A stretch of DNA of 64,000 bases from Caulobacter sp. SLTY (GCF_009905535.1 NZ_JAAALA010000009.1:62001-126000), one strand, 5' to 3'. Positions 9,472 to 18,581 are shown, counted from the stretch's first letter. The notes: generated by a model not told the origin, from the letters alone. Made by a program: numbers and translations.

Positions 9472-10512
9472 TCAGTCGATCACCTTCATCAGCCGCAGCC
9501 AGATCTGCTGGTCGAAATCGCGGTCGGTGGCAGCCGCGCCGGTGCGAACCACCACCAGCTTGCGGCTGGGCACGACATAGAGCCGCCGGTCGAAGGCCCC
9601 GAGGGCGGCGACCAGGTCGGCCGGCGCGGCCTTGATCAGCGGACCTTCGGCGCGCGGGTTCTGCGGCCGCACCACATACTCCCCGCCGTTCAGCCACCAG
9701 AGGCGGCCGTAGGCGGGATTGGTCGCCGAGCGGACGAACATCGCGTCGAGCTGGGCCTTTGAAACGACCCGCTTGCCATCTTCGCCGACGCCGCCGTGCA
9801 GCACCATAAGGCCGAATTTCGCCACGTCCTGCGGGGTGGTGACCAGGCCGGTGGCGTTGCCGACCGAGGCCAGCGCGGCGGGCCGCTGACGCCAGGCGGT
9901 GTCGGTCATGCCCACCGGACGAGTCAGCCAGTCGGTGGTGATCGTCTCCAGCGGCTGCTTGGCGGCGGCGACCAGGACGGCCTTGCTGAGCGCATAGATG
10001 GGGGTGTTGTAGAAGAACTGGGTCCCGGTCGGGGCGACGTAGCGGCCCTGTTCGTCCAGGCCCGAACTCATCGTCAGGATGTGACTGACCTTGATCGCCG
10101 CCTCCTGCTCGGGCGTGGCCTTGGACCAGCCCTTGCCGAGGTACTGGCTGACCGGCGCGTTGACGTCGATCAGGCCCTTGTCGATGGCGATCGCCACCAG
10201 CACGGCGACGAAGCTTTTCTGTTGCGAGGCGACGTCTTCCAGCAGGGCGCCGTTGGCCGCCTTGCCGTAGACGAAGTTGGCGAACATCCGATCCTCGGTC
10301 GGGGCCGGCCAGGCCTTGTCGACCAGCACCTTGCCGTCCTGGATGACGATGAAGCCGGTGCTGTTCTGACGGCGCAGATAGTCGAGCAGGTCCTGCATGT
10401 CCGCCGACGGCGCCGCGCGGGCGGGCGTGGGGGCAGGGGGCGCCGCGCAGGCCGGAACGGCGACCACGGCGAGGGACATCGCCAGGGCGAGGGCGCTGAG
10501 CTTGGTCGTCAT
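9472..10512 (-). CDS. Periplasmic serine hydrolase, beta-lactamase superfamily
   Basis: A 346-residue exported hydrolase. A signal peptide covers residues 1 to about 23 (ALAMSLAVVAVPACA). The nucleophile motif is SQQK, with Ser and Lys in place. The second motif is FFYNTP (Tyr-Asn), and GRLWWLNGG is characteristic of 6-aminohexanoate-dimer-hydrolase-like members. Its start overlaps the stop of the GntR gene by four bases (ATGA), so the two are translationally coupled. With the ligase downstream it makes a regulator-hydrolase-ligase operon, consistent with cleavage of an ester or amide followed by CoA activation of the acid. The substrate is not identifiable. Confidence 0.9.
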   Translation of the reverse strand: MTTKLSALALAMSLAVVAVPACAAPPAPTPARAAPSADMQDLLDYLRRQNSTGFIVIQDGKVLVDKAWPAPTEDRMFANFVYGKAANGALLEDVASQQKSFVAVLVAIAIDKGLIDVNAPVSQYLGKGWSKATPEQEAAIKVSHILTMSSGLDEQGRYVAPTGTQFFYNTPIYALSKAVLVAAAKQPLETITTDWLTRPVGMTDTAWRQRPAALASVGNATGLVTTPQDVAKFGLMVLHGGVGEDGKRVVSKAQLDAMFVRSATNPAYGRLWWLNGGEYVVRPQNPRAEGPLIKAAPADLVAALGAFDRRLYVVPSRKLVVVRTGAAATDRDFDQQIWLRLMKVID

Positions 10513-11264
10513 TTGGCTTTTCCTGCGGCGCGTCGCCGGGGCGTGGCGGCTTCGGGGCTGGCCATGTCGGTCCGCGGGCGCGGGCTGCGGGCCAGCATGA
10601 TCCGGGCGACCTCGCCCTGCATGAAGTAGAGGATGTTGCGGGCCGCCTGGCTGGCCTTGTCGGCGTCGCGCTCCACCAGGCCGGCGCGCACCGTGCGCCA
10701 GTGCTCATAGGGGCCGGGGCCGTTGGCGTTGATGGCCAGGGCGACATAGGAGAAGTGGAAGCGGGTCTTGCGGCGGACGGCTTCGGTCATCCGCTGGGCG
10801 TCGGCGCTGCCGTAGCTGCTCATCTCGCCGAAGATGGCCTCGCTGACCTCCATGATCGCCTCGGCCGGCGCCTTCTCCTCGGCCAGGGCGAGCAGGCGGT
10901 CGATCCGGGTCAGGATGCGCTTGATGGCGGCGTCGGGCGCCCGCAGGCAGGCGAAGCGGGCGGCCAGGCCGTAGAGGGCGGCCCGGACCTCGTAGAGGTC
11001 GAACACCTCCTCGACCGTGGTGGCGGAGACGCGAGCTCCCCGGTTCTCCTCGATCTCGATCAGCCCGTCGTCGGCCAGCGCGCGTAGGGCGCGGCGCACG
11101 ATCGAGCGGCCGACCCCGAACTCGCTGCACAGGCGGACTTCTCGCAGCCACTCCCCGGGGGCCAGTTCGCTACGCTGGATACGCACCCGCAGGGCCTGGG
11201 CGAGGGCCTCGGCGGTCGGGGCGATGGGGGTGTCGGAACTGGAGGCCAAGGACTTGCCCTTCAC
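10509..11264 (-). CDS. GntR family transcriptional regulator, FCD domain (FadR subfamily)
   Basis: A 251-residue regulator with an N-terminal winged helix (LAPGEWLREVRLCSEFGVGRSIVRRALRALADDGLIEIEENRGARV). An alpha-helical FCD ligand domain follows, with the expected DLYEVRAALYGLAAR helix and metal-ligand histidines. The start is uncertain: GTG at 11264 is used here, and an in-frame TTG at 11333 would add 23 residues. A TTGTCGTACAA site lies upstream at 11360, and copies lie in the control regions of the TonB receptor/MHS transporter pair and the hydrolase/GST pair. It is the likely local regulator, inducible by an acid or acyl compound. The basic C-terminal tail is unusual. Confidence 0.9.
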   Translation of the reverse strand: MKGKSLASSSDTPIAPTAEALAQALRVRIQRSELAPGEWLREVRLCSEFGVGRSIVRRALRALADDGLIEIEENRGARVSATTVEEVFDLYEVRAALYGLAARFACLRAPDAAIKRILTRIDRLLALAEEKAPAEAIMEVSEAIFGEMSSYGSADAQRMTEAVRRKTRFHFSYVALAINANGPGPYEHWRTVRAGLVERDADKASQAARNILYFMQGEVARIMLARSPRPRTDMASPEAATPRRRAAGKAK

Positions 11265-11359
11265 GGCATCGCCGTCCGCACCAAGCGGATTCGACGTCGG
11301 CTCATTGGTATGGGCGAAGGCGGGGAGGGGCAAGCTTACTGTCCGAAGGGGCCTGGATG

Positions 11360-11370
11360 TTGTCGTACAA
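11360..11370. promoter_or_regulatory. GntR/FCD operator-type palindrome TTGTCGTACAA
   Basis: Identical to the site at 5884 and to the inverse of the site at 13847. It lies upstream of the GntR-hydrolase-ligase operon, just past the receptor terminator, as expected for autoregulation. Confidence 0.65.
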
Positions 11371-11376
11371 AACGTA

Positions 11377-11403
11377 GGGCCGCGACGACATCCATCGCGG
11401 CCC
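11377..11403 (-). terminator. Rho-independent terminator of the TonB receptor gene
   Basis: A nine-pair perfect stem GGGCCGCGA / TCGCGGCCC (11377-11385 and 11395-11403) with a nine-base loop begins just after the receptor stop. On the minus strand it is followed by TACGTTTTG. It separates the receptor from the GntR operon. Confidence 0.7.
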
Positions 11404-11410
11404 CTGGCCG

Positions 11411-13765
11411 TTACCAGCGATAGGTCAGAGTCGCGCCGAAGGTGCGCGGCCGGCTGTAGCGGTTGGCCAGCGGGATGGCCCCCTGCTGCAGCTTCAGCAC
11501 CGGGATGACCTCGTCGGTGGCGTTACGCACGAAGAAGGCCAGCTCGGTCTTGTTCCAGGTCCCCCCGAACCGCAGGTCGACGTTGTCGATGTCCTCCAAC
11601 GGGATGAAGGGGGCGGTGGCGGTCACCGTGTCCTGGCCCCCGCCGCGCTGGCCGTTGTAGGCGATGTTGAAGAAGCCGAAGAGGTCTGTCCCGATCGGCT
11701 GGCGGTAGTTGAGGTTGGCCGAGAAGGTCCAGTCGGGGATCTGGGCCACGGTGCTGTCCAGGATCGGCGCGCCGGCGACCGCGGCGACCTCCGTGTAGGT
11801 CCCTTCCTGGTTGGCGGCGTTCAGGGCGATGGCGAACCGGCCGCTGCCGACCTGGAAGACGGCGTCGAGCTGGGCCTCGATGCCCTGCGTCTCCATGGTG
11901 CCGCCATTGATGTTGAAGGCGGTGCCGGCCTGGCCGCAGAGCAGCACCGTACAGCCGTCGCTGACCAGGGTGATGGCGTCGCTGGTCTCGGACTTGTAGG
12001 CCGACAGCCGCAGGAAGATGTTGCGGCCGAACTCCGACTTGAGGCCGACCTCGTAGCTGACCGTGCCCTCGTTGCCGTAGGTCGGGGTCAGCGGGTTGGG
12101 AGCGGCCGGCACGGTCGTGCCGTTGTTGACGCCGCCCGCGCGATAGCCCGTGCCGGTCTTGGCGTAGACCAGGTTGGATCCGAACCGGTAGCTGGCGTGG
12201 GCCGCGTAGCTGAGGTTCTCTTCCTCGAAGGTATAGGTCGTCGGCGTGCCGAAGGGGACGCCGGTGTAGAGGCGGAAGTCGCTCTGGCTGGCGGTCTTGT
12301 CGTCGCGGGAATAGCGAAGTTCGCCGCCCAGCGAGAAGGACCCGATATCGTACTTCAGCGAGCCGTAGATGGCCGCCGACTGATACTCCGAAGGCACGAC
12401 CCGGCGGCTGCCGAAGGGCAGCGGGAAGACGGCGGGACAGTTCAGGGACGTCGGGTTCAGCCGGAAGCAGAGCGGCAGGGTCGGGGTGCCGGCGCAGATG
12501 CCGGACGTGGCGGTCAGGGCGCAGGGGTTGGTGGCTACGTCGCGGACATAGAAGTCCTCCTGCGCCAGATACTCGATGCCGGCCAGCCACTGCAGGGCGC
12601 CGTCGGCGGCGTCGCCGGCGATGTGGATGTCCTGGTAGAAGGTCTGGTCATGGGCGTCGGTCGCGGTGGCGCTGAACGGATAGAACCCGGCCTGGCCGCT
12701 GGCCTGGATCTGGCCCTGGGTCACCAGATCGACCCCCCCGGAAAAGCGCTGGGCGGAGTGGGATTCAGACCACATGCTGGTCGAGGTGACCTCGCCCCAG
12801 CCGAAGTCGTAGTTGGCGATGATCATCACCCGCTCGACGTCCTGGTGGAGGCTGTTCTCGACTTCGGAGGGGATGTCGTAGCGCGGGCCGGTGTAGCCGA
12901 GCGGCAGGGCGGGAAGAGCGCCCGCCGGGATCACCCACTGGTTGGCGAAGGTCGGCAGATCCATGTCCTGCCGGTCGTAAAGGAAGGTGACGTCGATCGG
13001 GCCGTCGTTGTAGCGGATCTGGCCGCGGGCGATGTAGCCGCTGGTGTGGTCGTAATAGACGTCCTGTTTCGGGTTGTAATAGAGGCCGGCCTCCTGGTCG
13101 GTCATCTGCACGCCGAAGCGGACCGCGACCTTGTCGCCAAGCTGCTGGTTGACCACCCCTTCGAGCCGGATCTGCTCCAGGTCGGCGGTGTAGGTGGCCG
13201 AGACGCGGCCGCCGTTGCGGAACTGCGGCTGGGCCAGCACGATATTGACCGTGCCGAACTCGGAGTTGCGGCCATAGAGGGCGCCCTGCGGTCCCTCCAG
13301 CACCTCGATCCGCGCCAGGTCGAAATAGTCGATGCGCTTGAAGTTGCGGCCGCCGAGCGTGCTGCTGCCGACATAGGCGCCGTTGACGAACAGGCCGACG
13401 CCGGAGTCGGCGCTGGTGGCGCGCTGGGTGCCGGAGCCGCGCACCGAGATCTCGGCCAGGTTCTCGCTGGCCACGCCGTTGAATCGCATGCCCGGAACGG
13501 TCTGCAGGAGGTCGCCGACCCCTTCGATGGGGCTCTTGGCCTCCAGCTGTTCGGCCGAGAGGGCGGTGATGGTCGAGGGCACGTCACGGACGGCTTCTTC
13601 GCGGCGGCGGGCGGTGACCACGACTGCGCCGACGTCCGTGGGCTCCGCCTCCTCGCTGGAGGACGTGGCGGCGGGGGCGGCGGGCGCCTCCTGGGCCATC
13701 GCAAGGTCCGGCGCGGCGAACGCCAGCACGGCGGCCGACGAGCAGGCAAGCAAGCGCATCATCAT
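11411..13765 (-). CDS. TonB-dependent outer-membrane receptor
   Basis: A 784-residue outer-membrane active transporter for a large or scarce substrate. It has a signal peptide (MMMRLL..., cleaved after about AMAQ, residue 25), a low-complexity Ala/Glu linker and a TonB-box-like region before VGAVVVTARRREEAVRDVP. The plug domain runs to about residue 170 (GVGDLLQTVPGM, ISVRGSG, RIEVLEGPQGALYGRN), and the rest is a 22-strand beta-barrel ending in the C-terminal aromatic TYRW. There is no STN domain, so no sigma/anti-sigma signalling. It is divergent from an MHS transporter across a palindromic operator, which suggests that both are induced together for substrate uptake across the two membranes. 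Confidence 0.94.
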   Translation of the reverse strand: MMMRLLACSSAAVLAFAAPDLAMAQEAPAAPAATSSSEEAEPTDVGAVVVTARRREEAVRDVPSTITALSAEQLEAKSPIEGVGDLLQTVPGMRFNGVASENLAEISVRGSGTQRATSADSGVGLFVNGAYVGSSTLGGRNFKRIDYFDLARIEVLEGPQGALYGRNSEFGTVNIVLAQPQFRNGGRVSATYTADLEQIRLEGVVNQQLGDKVAVRFGVQMTDQEAGLYYNPKQDVYYDHTSGYIARGQIRYNDGPIDVTFLYDRQDMDLPTFANQWVIPAGALPALPLGYTGPRYDIPSEVENSLHQDVERVMIIANYDFGWGEVTSTSMWSESHSAQRFSGGVDLVTQGQIQASGQAGFYPFSATATDAHDQTFYQDIHIAGDAADGALQWLAGIEYLAQEDFYVRDVATNPCALTATSGICAGTPTLPLCFRLNPTSLNCPAVFPLPFGSRRVVPSEYQSAAIYGSLKYDIGSFSLGGELRYSRDDKTASQSDFRLYTGVPFGTPTTYTFEEENLSYAAHASYRFGSNLVYAKTGTGYRAGGVNNGTTVPAAPNPLTPTYGNEGTVSYEVGLKSEFGRNIFLRLSAYKSETSDAITLVSDGCTVLLCGQAGTAFNINGGTMETQGIEAQLDAVFQVGSGRFAIALNAANQEGTYTEVAAVAGAPILDSTVAQIPDWTFSANLNYRQPIGTDLFGFFNIAYNGQRGGGQDTVTATAPFIPLEDIDNVDLRFGGTWNKTELAFFVRNATDEVIPVLKLQQGAIPLANRYSRPRTFGATLTYRW

Positions 13766-13838
13766 TCCTGGTTCTCCCTCTCCCCGATGCCGTCGTTGTC
13801 TGTCGCGGCGGGTGAACCTTCGTATTGTCCAACGGCGT

Positions 13839-13865
13839 TGTCAATATTGTACGACAACATTGACA
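13839..13865. promoter_or_regulatory. Extended palindromic operator between receptor and MHS transporter
   Basis: The core TTGTACGACAA (13847-13857) is the inverse of the sites at 5884 and 11360. Symmetric outer arms TGTCAAT (13839-13845) and ATTGACA (13859-13865) share its centre. The outer arms supply TTGACA hexamers on both strands, so a bound regulator would cover both divergent promoters. Confidence 0.65.
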
Positions 13866-13883
13866 TCATCGTCGGGCTAAAAC
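13860..13883 (+). promoter_or_regulatory. Housekeeping promoter of the MHS transporter
   Basis: TTGACA (13860-13865), a 10-base spacer and GCTAAAAC (13876-13883) fit the Caulobacter sigma-73 consensus closely. The -35 lies within the operator's right arm. The predicted start point is about 40 bases before the coding region. Confidence 0.65.
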
Positions 13884-13932
13884 AGGGTTTGAGCCTTGAG
13901 AAGCGTCCTTCAAGAGCGCGGTGGGAAACGAG

Positions 13933-15216
13933 ATGGCGACGGGCAAAGACGAGGGCCAGGGTCCTGGCCTGAAGGTGGCGGTGATGGCCTCGGCCGGCGC
14001 CGCGGTCGAATGGTACGACTTCTTCATCTACGGCACGGCCGCCGCCCTGGTGTTCCCGAAGCTGTTCTTCCCGGCCGACCTGCCGCCGTTCGTGGCCCAG
14101 ATCGCCTCGTTCAGCACCTTTGCGGTGGGGTTCATCGCCCGGCCGTTGGGCGGGGCGCTGTTCGGCCACTACGGCGACCGGCACGGGCGCAAGCGGGCGC
14201 TGGTGCTGGCCATGTTCCTGATGGGGATATCGACCACCCTGATCGGCCTGCTTCCCAGCTATGCCTACATCGGCGTCGCCGCGCCTCTGCTGCTGGTGGC
14301 CATGCGGTTCGCCCAGGGGCTGGCGGTCGGGGGCCAATGGGGCGGGGCGGCCCTGCTGGCCATCGAGAGCGCGCCGGTCGTTCGGCGCGGCTTCTACAGC
14401 AGCTTCGTACAGGTGGGGGTGCCGCTGGGCGTGGTGCTGGCCAACGTGGTCTTTCTGGCGGTCAGCACCCTGACGCCGGAACCGGCCTTCCTGTCCTGGG
14501 GCTGGCGGATCGGCTTCCTGCTCAGCATCGCCCTGATCGGCATCGGGGTGGTGCTGCATCTGAAGGTGGTCGAGCCGGAGAGCCAGGAAGGGCCAGAGGA
14601 ACCGGCGTCGGTCCATTCCCCGCTGCTCCGGGCCATCCTCGGCCACTGGCGGACCATCCTGCTGGCCGGCGGCGCCTTCGTGGCCAACAACGTCTGCTTC
14701 TATATCGCGATCACCTACGCCATCGCCTACGGCACGGGCACGGTGGGCATCCCGCGTGAGACCCTGCTGGCCGCGGTGATGACCGGCAGTGCGGTGATGA
14801 TCCCGGCGCTGATGATCTGCGGCGCCCTGTCGGATCGCTATGGCCGGATGGGGGTCTTCCTGCTGGGCGCCCTGCTGTCGGGGCTGTGGGCCTTCGCCGT
14901 CTTCCCGCTGCTGGAGACCGGATCGGCCCCGGCCATCTTCGCGGCCATCGCGGTCCAGCTGGTGTTCGTCAGCATGATGTACGGGCCGCAGGCGGCGCTG
15001 TTCGCCGAGCTGTTCCCGCGCTCGGTCCGCTATTCCGGGGCCTCGTTGGGCTACCAGATCGGCGCGGTGTTCGGGGGCGGCTTTGCGCCGATCATCGCCA
15101 CGGCGCTGTTCGCCCGCTATCAGTCCAGCCTGCCCATCGCGGTGTATCTGGCGGCGGTTTGCGCGATATCGTTCGTCTGTGTGCTGGCGCTGCGTCGCCG
15201 GGCGCCGACGACCTGA
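13933..15216 (+). CDS. MFS transporter, metabolite:H+ symporter (MHS) family
   Basis: A 427-residue inner-membrane proton symporter with 12 predicted helices. ASAGAAVEWYDFFIYGTAAALVFPKLFF is the hallmark of the MHS branch (ShiA, KgtP, ProP), and GHYGDRHGRKRAL is the loop 2-3 signature. The ATG at 13933 with GGGAAACGAG before it is preferred; an in-frame GTG lies four codons upstream. A strong promoter and a palindromic operator precede it. Because it is divergent from a TonB receptor under the same operator, it probably carries the receptor's substrate, or a product of it, into the cytoplasm. Family members usually take carboxylates. Confidence 0.9.
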   Translation: MATGKDEGQGPGLKVAVMASAGAAVEWYDFFIYGTAAALVFPKLFFPADLPPFVAQIASFSTFAVGFIARPLGGALFGHYGDRHGRKRALVLAMFLMGISTTLIGLLPSYAYIGVAAPLLLVAMRFAQGLAVGGQWGGAALLAIESAPVVRRGFYSSFVQVGVPLGVVLANVVFLAVSTLTPEPAFLSWGWRIGFLLSIALIGIGVVLHLKVVEPESQEGPEEPASVHSPLLRAILGHWRTILLAGGAFVANNVCFYIAITYAIAYGTGTVGIPRETLLAAVMTGSAVMIPALMICGALSDRYGRMGVFLLGALLSGLWAFAVFPLLETGSAPAIFAAIAVQLVFVSMMYGPQAALFAELFPRSVRYSGASLGYQIGAVFGGGFAPIIATALFARYQSSLPIAVYLAAVCAISFVCVLALRRRAPTT

Positions 15217-15242
15217 TGTACGGGTTTAGGGAGTAATCACCG

Positions 15243-16541
15243 ATGATCGATGCTAGCAGACGGGCCGTGCTTGGGGCGGGAGCGCTTCTTTCCATGGCTG
15301 GAACAGCATCCGCCGCCGCGCCGGTCTCGGCCCGGCCGGAAACCATCGAGGCGGACCTGCTCCGCTATGTGAAGTTCGGGATAAAGCGGGCCGGCGGCCC
15401 GGGCGACACTGCCTGCGGAGAGTGGCTGGCCGGCGAGCTGGAGGCGGCCGGCTACAAGGTCGAGCGCCAGACCTTCTCCGCCCCCTTCTTCGAAGAGCGC
15501 AAGGCCGAACTCTCGATCGCCGGCGCCACCGCTTCGGTCTATCCCCAGCCCATTGTCATCGCGACGGGTCCCGATGGCGTCGCCGGGCCGCTGGTGCGGG
15601 TGGATTTCGCCGGCCGGTTCGCCGGCTCCCTGGAGGGCGCCATCGCGCTCGTCGATCTGGCCCACGGCCGCTGGTCCTCGATGCTGACCCCCGCTGCGAA
15701 AGGACCCATCGCCGGCGCCTTTGCGGCCGGGGCCAAGGCGGTCGTGGCGATTACCAACGGCCCGACCGGCAAGGTCATCGCCCTCAACGCCGACGGCCGG
15801 GCGCCGATGTTCAAGGGGCCAGTGGCCCTGCTGGCCCCCGACCAGGCCGACCCCTTCCTGGCCGCCGCCTTCCAGCGAGCGGAGGCGAAGCTGGTCCTCG
15901 ACGGCGAGGGTGGCCAGCGGCCGGCCTTCAACTTCGTGGGCCGGATCGACCGGGGCAAGGGCCGCTGGCTGGCCATCTCCACCCCGCGCTCGGGCTGGTT
16001 CACCTGCGCCGCCGAGCGGGGTCCGGGCGTGGCGGTCTGGCTGCACCTGGCCCGCTGGGCGGCCAAGGCCCTGCCGGACCATGACCTGGCCCTGGTCTGC
16101 AACACCGGCCATGAGTACGAGTATCTGGGCGCCGCCGAGGCGATGAAGGAAATCGCCCCACCGCCGGCCCAGACCAAATTCTGGCTTCACCTGGGCGCCA
16201 ATGTCGCCGCCCGCGACTGGCACGACACCCCTGGCAAGCCCTCCCCCCTGCCCAGCGTCGATCCCCAGCGGTTCCTGTCAGTCTCGCCCGAGCTGCTGCC
16301 CCTGGCCCGCGAGCTGTTCGCCGGCCTGGCCGGCTATGAAGCGCCGGTGTCGAGCAAGGTGCTGGCCGCCGGTGAATTGGTCGAGGTGATCAAGTCCGGC
16401 TACGCCCCCGCCGCCGGGGTGTTCGGCATCCACCGCTATCACCATGTGGCCGAGGACGACGAACGCTGCCTCAACCCCGCCGCCACGGTCGCGGCGGCCG
16501 ACGCCTTCCGCCAGTTCGTCCAGCGGGTCATCGCTTCCTGA
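15243..16541 (+). CDS. Exported M28-like peptidase with altered metal-binding residues
   Basis: A 432-residue protein with a twin-arginine-type leader ([16 protein letters not shown], cleaved after about residue 24), so probably folded before export. The order resembles M28 aminopeptidases: an N-terminal part, a PA-like insert (about 80-215), then the catalytic half. The usual zinc ligands appear changed. Where M28 has GAHYD this protein has ISTPRSG, and DNASG is replaced by [14 protein letters not shown] matches the acidic pair region and YHHVAEDD the final histidine. It may be a divergent enzyme or non-catalytic. It follows the MHS transporter by 26 bases, suggesting one operon. Confidence 0.65.
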   Translation: MIDASRRAVLGAGALLSMAGTASAAAPVSARPETIEADLLRYVKFGIKRAGGPGDTACGEWLAGELEAAGYKVERQTFSAPFFEERKAELSIAGATASVYPQPIVIATGPDGVAGPLVRVDFAGRFAGSLEGAIALVDLAHGRWSSMLTPAAKGPIAGAFAAGAKAVVAITNGPTGKVIALNADGRAPMFKGPVALLAPDQADPFLAAAFQRAEAKLVLDGEGGQRPAFNFVGRIDRGKGRWLAISTPRSGWFTCAAERGPGVAVWLHLARWAAKALPDHDLALVCNTGHEYEYLGAAEAMKEIAPPPAQTKFWLHLGANVAARDWHDTPGKPSPLPSVDPQRFLSVSPELLPLARELFAGLAGYEAPVSSKVLAAGELVEVIKSGYAPAAGVFGIHRYHHVAEDDERCLNPAATVAAADAFRQFVQRVIAS

Positions 16542-16549
16542 GCGTAACG

Positions 16550-17077
16550 ATGCTCGGCGCCATCATCCTCATCGGCGGCGCCTCCCGCCGCATGGGCGCC
16601 GACAAGGCGGCCCTGGACTGGGGCGGCCGCCCGGCCCTCGACCTTTGCCGCGCCCTGGCCAGGGCGGTGGGGGCAAGGCCGGTGCTGGCGGTCGGCCCGC
16701 GCGGCGAGGTGACGGACGACACCCCGGGCGCCGGCCCGGTCGGCGGTGTGCTGGCTGGCGCGCGCGCCCTCGCCTCCAGCGGCTGTCGCCGGATGCTGGT
16801 CCTGGCAGTCGACGCCCCGACCATCCGGCCGGAGGACTTGCTTCCCCTGCTGACCGCGTCCGGACCCGGCGCCGCCTTCGAGGGTCAGCCCCTGCCGATG
16901 GTCATCGACCTGGAGGTCCTGCCGCCCGACGCTGAGGCCCGCTGGCCGCTGGCGAGGCTCGTCGAGCGCGCCCGGCTCGCTCGGCCAGTCTGCCCGCCCA
17001 GCGTCATACGTCGCTTGCGCGGCGCCAATACGCCGGAAGAACATCGCGCGCTGATCAGCGGCGAAGACGCTGGCTGA
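16550..17077 (+). CDS. MobA-like nucleotidyltransferase (molybdenum cofactor guanylyltransferase family)
   Basis: A 175-residue cytoplasmic protein with the NTP-transferase signature at its N-terminus: [21 protein letters not shown] (residues about 5-25), the nucleotide loop with Lys. [10 protein letters not shown] stands where MobA has the metal-binding CDAP/CDMP motif, and GPVGGVLAG is also conserved. MobA adds GMP to molybdopterin. This short, divergent version is not next to other moeA/moa genes, so the exact cofactor reaction is an inference. It begins nine bases after the peptidase stop. Confidence 0.8.
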   Translation: MLGAIILIGGASRRMGADKAALDWGGRPALDLCRALARAVGARPVLAVGPRGEVTDDTPGAGPVGGVLAGARALASSGCRRMLVLAVDAPTIRPEDLLPLLTASGPGAAFEGQPLPMVIDLEVLPPDAEARWPLARLVERARLARPVCPPSVIRRLRGANTPEEHRALISGEDAG

Positions 17078-17151
17078 AATGCGACACCCTCCCCTGGCCT
17101 TCCCCGACGCAAAGCGGAGCAGGCTGGGCAAAACAGGCCGGAGGACGCCGC

Positions 17152-18378
17152 ATGAACATCGAATGGAGCGCCGAGGATCTCGCCTTTCGGGATCAGGTGC
17201 GAGCTTTTCTCGACGCCGAGCTGACTCCCGACCTTCGCAAGGCGGGCGCCAGCCTGACCAGTGTCTATGCCGACTACGAGGTCGGCATGGCCTGGCAGCG
17301 AATCCTCCACGCCCGGGGTTGGGCGGCGCCGGCCTGGCCGGTGGAATTCGGCGGCTGCGCTTGGTCGGTCACCCAGCGCTACATCTTCGCCACCGAGACC
17401 GCCATGGCCGGAGCGCCGCCGGTCTCGCCGATGGGGATCGGCATGTGCGGCCCGGTGCTGATCGGCCACGGGACACCGGCCCAGCAGGCCCACTACCTGC
17501 CCCGCATGCTGAGCGGCGAAGACTTCTGGTGCCAGGGCTATTCGGAGCCGCAGTCCGGCTCGGACCTGGCCACCCTGCAGATGAGCGCCGTCGAGGACGG
17601 TGACGATTTCATCTGCACCGGTCACAAGCTGTGGACCACCCACGCCCATGAGGCCAACTGGATCTTCTGTCTGGTCCGCACCGCCAAGGAGGAGATCCCG
17701 CAGAAGGGCATCACATTCCTGCTGATCGACATGACCCTTCCGGGCGTCGAGGTGACCCCCATCGTCTCCCTGTCCGGCGAGCACATCCAGAACCATGTCT
17801 TCTTCACCGACGTCCGGGTCCCCAAGTCCAATGCCGTCGGCCCGATCGGCCAGGGCTGGACGGTCGCCAAGTATCTGATGCAGTTCGAACGCGGCGGCGG
17901 GGTGGCCAGCCCCGGCATGCGGGCTCGAATCGCCAAGGCGGCGGCGATCCTTGAGGCCCAGTTCCCGGACCCGGCCGATCCGGAAGCCGTCGCCCTGCGC
18001 CGCCAGCTGGCGGACGCGGCCGTCCAGGTCGAGGCCCTGGCGGCGATCGAGCTGCGGGTGATGTCGGCCCTGTCGGTGGGCGGGGCGCCGGGTCCCGAAT
18101 CCTCCATCCTCAAGACCGTCGGCACCGAACTCAGCCAGCGCCTGACCGAGATCGCCCTGGCCGCGGCCGGCGCCTATGCGGGGGCCTATCAGCCCCACAT
18201 GGTCTCGCCGGGCGGACCGACGCCGGGGTTCATCCCGCCGCCGCAGAACGACGGGGTCGGACCGGACTACAGCTGGACCGTGGCCGCCAAGTACTTCAAC
18301 GACCGGGCAGGCTCGATCTACGCCGGGACCAACGAGATCCAGCGCAACATCATGGCCAAGGCGGTACTCGGACTTTGA
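17152..18378 (+). CDS. Acyl-CoA dehydrogenase
   Basis: A 408-residue FAD flavoenzyme that introduces an alpha-beta double bond into an acyl-CoA, passing electrons to ETF. The N-terminal helical domain leads to the FAD/substrate loop GYSEPQSGSDLATLQ and the beta-domain (GHKLWTTHAHEANWIFCLVRT). The C-terminal domain ends with YAGTNEIQRNIMAKAVLGL, where the Glu of GTNE is at the usual catalytic-base region. The branch resembles short/branched or steroid-type dehydrogenases (FadE-like), so it may serve degradation of an unusual acid rather than plain beta-oxidation. It is the last host gene before the island. Confidence 0.93.
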   Translation: MNIEWSAEDLAFRDQVRAFLDAELTPDLRKAGASLTSVYADYEVGMAWQRILHARGWAAPAWPVEFGGCAWSVTQRYIFATETAMAGAPPVSPMGIGMCGPVLIGHGTPAQQAHYLPRMLSGEDFWCQGYSEPQSGSDLATLQMSAVEDGDDFICTGHKLWTTHAHEANWIFCLVRTAKEEIPQKGITFLLIDMTLPGVEVTPIVSLSGEHIQNHVFFTDVRVPKSNAVGPIGQGWTVAKYLMQFERGGGVASPGMRARIAKAAAILEAQFPDPADPEAVALRRQLADAAVQVEALAAIELRVMSALSVGGAPGPESSILKTVGTELSQRLTEIALAAAGAYAGAYQPHMVSPGGPTPGFIPPPQNDGVGPDYSWTVAAKYFNDRAGSIYAGTNEIQRNIMAKAVLGL

Positions 18379-18449
18379 AAGCGTCTCCGGCCGTTGACGC
18401 GCGAGGCGACCGGCCGGCGGTCCTGTGAATTCAGCTTAGCTGGGAAGGA

Positions 18450-18463
18450 TGGCGGAGAGGGTG
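18450..18463 (+). repeat. Left attachment core (duplicated tRNA-Ser 3' end)
   Basis: TGGCGGAGAGGGTG is identical to 30097-30110. Flanking bases differ on both sides, so the identity is exactly 14 bp. Confidence 0.88.
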
Positions 18464-18581
18464 TCCGCCGAACTTGTGTCCCGAACCATTCTGGCCTTTC
18501 CAAAAGTTCAACTAAAACAAATTGAAAGGGCTCACCTGTCCGTAGCTGTCTGCCACTGTTTCCGGAAATCGGGGCTCTTGT

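Noticed and set aside
9413-10747. N-terminal extension of the acyl-CoA ligase frame
   Set aside because: The frame is open upstream, but it runs through the serine hydrolase and GntR genes in another frame; the ligase starts at 9415 by family length.
12197-13972. Plus-strand frame of 591 codons over the TonB receptor
   Set aside because: It is a shadow of the receptor gene and crosses the divergent promoter region.
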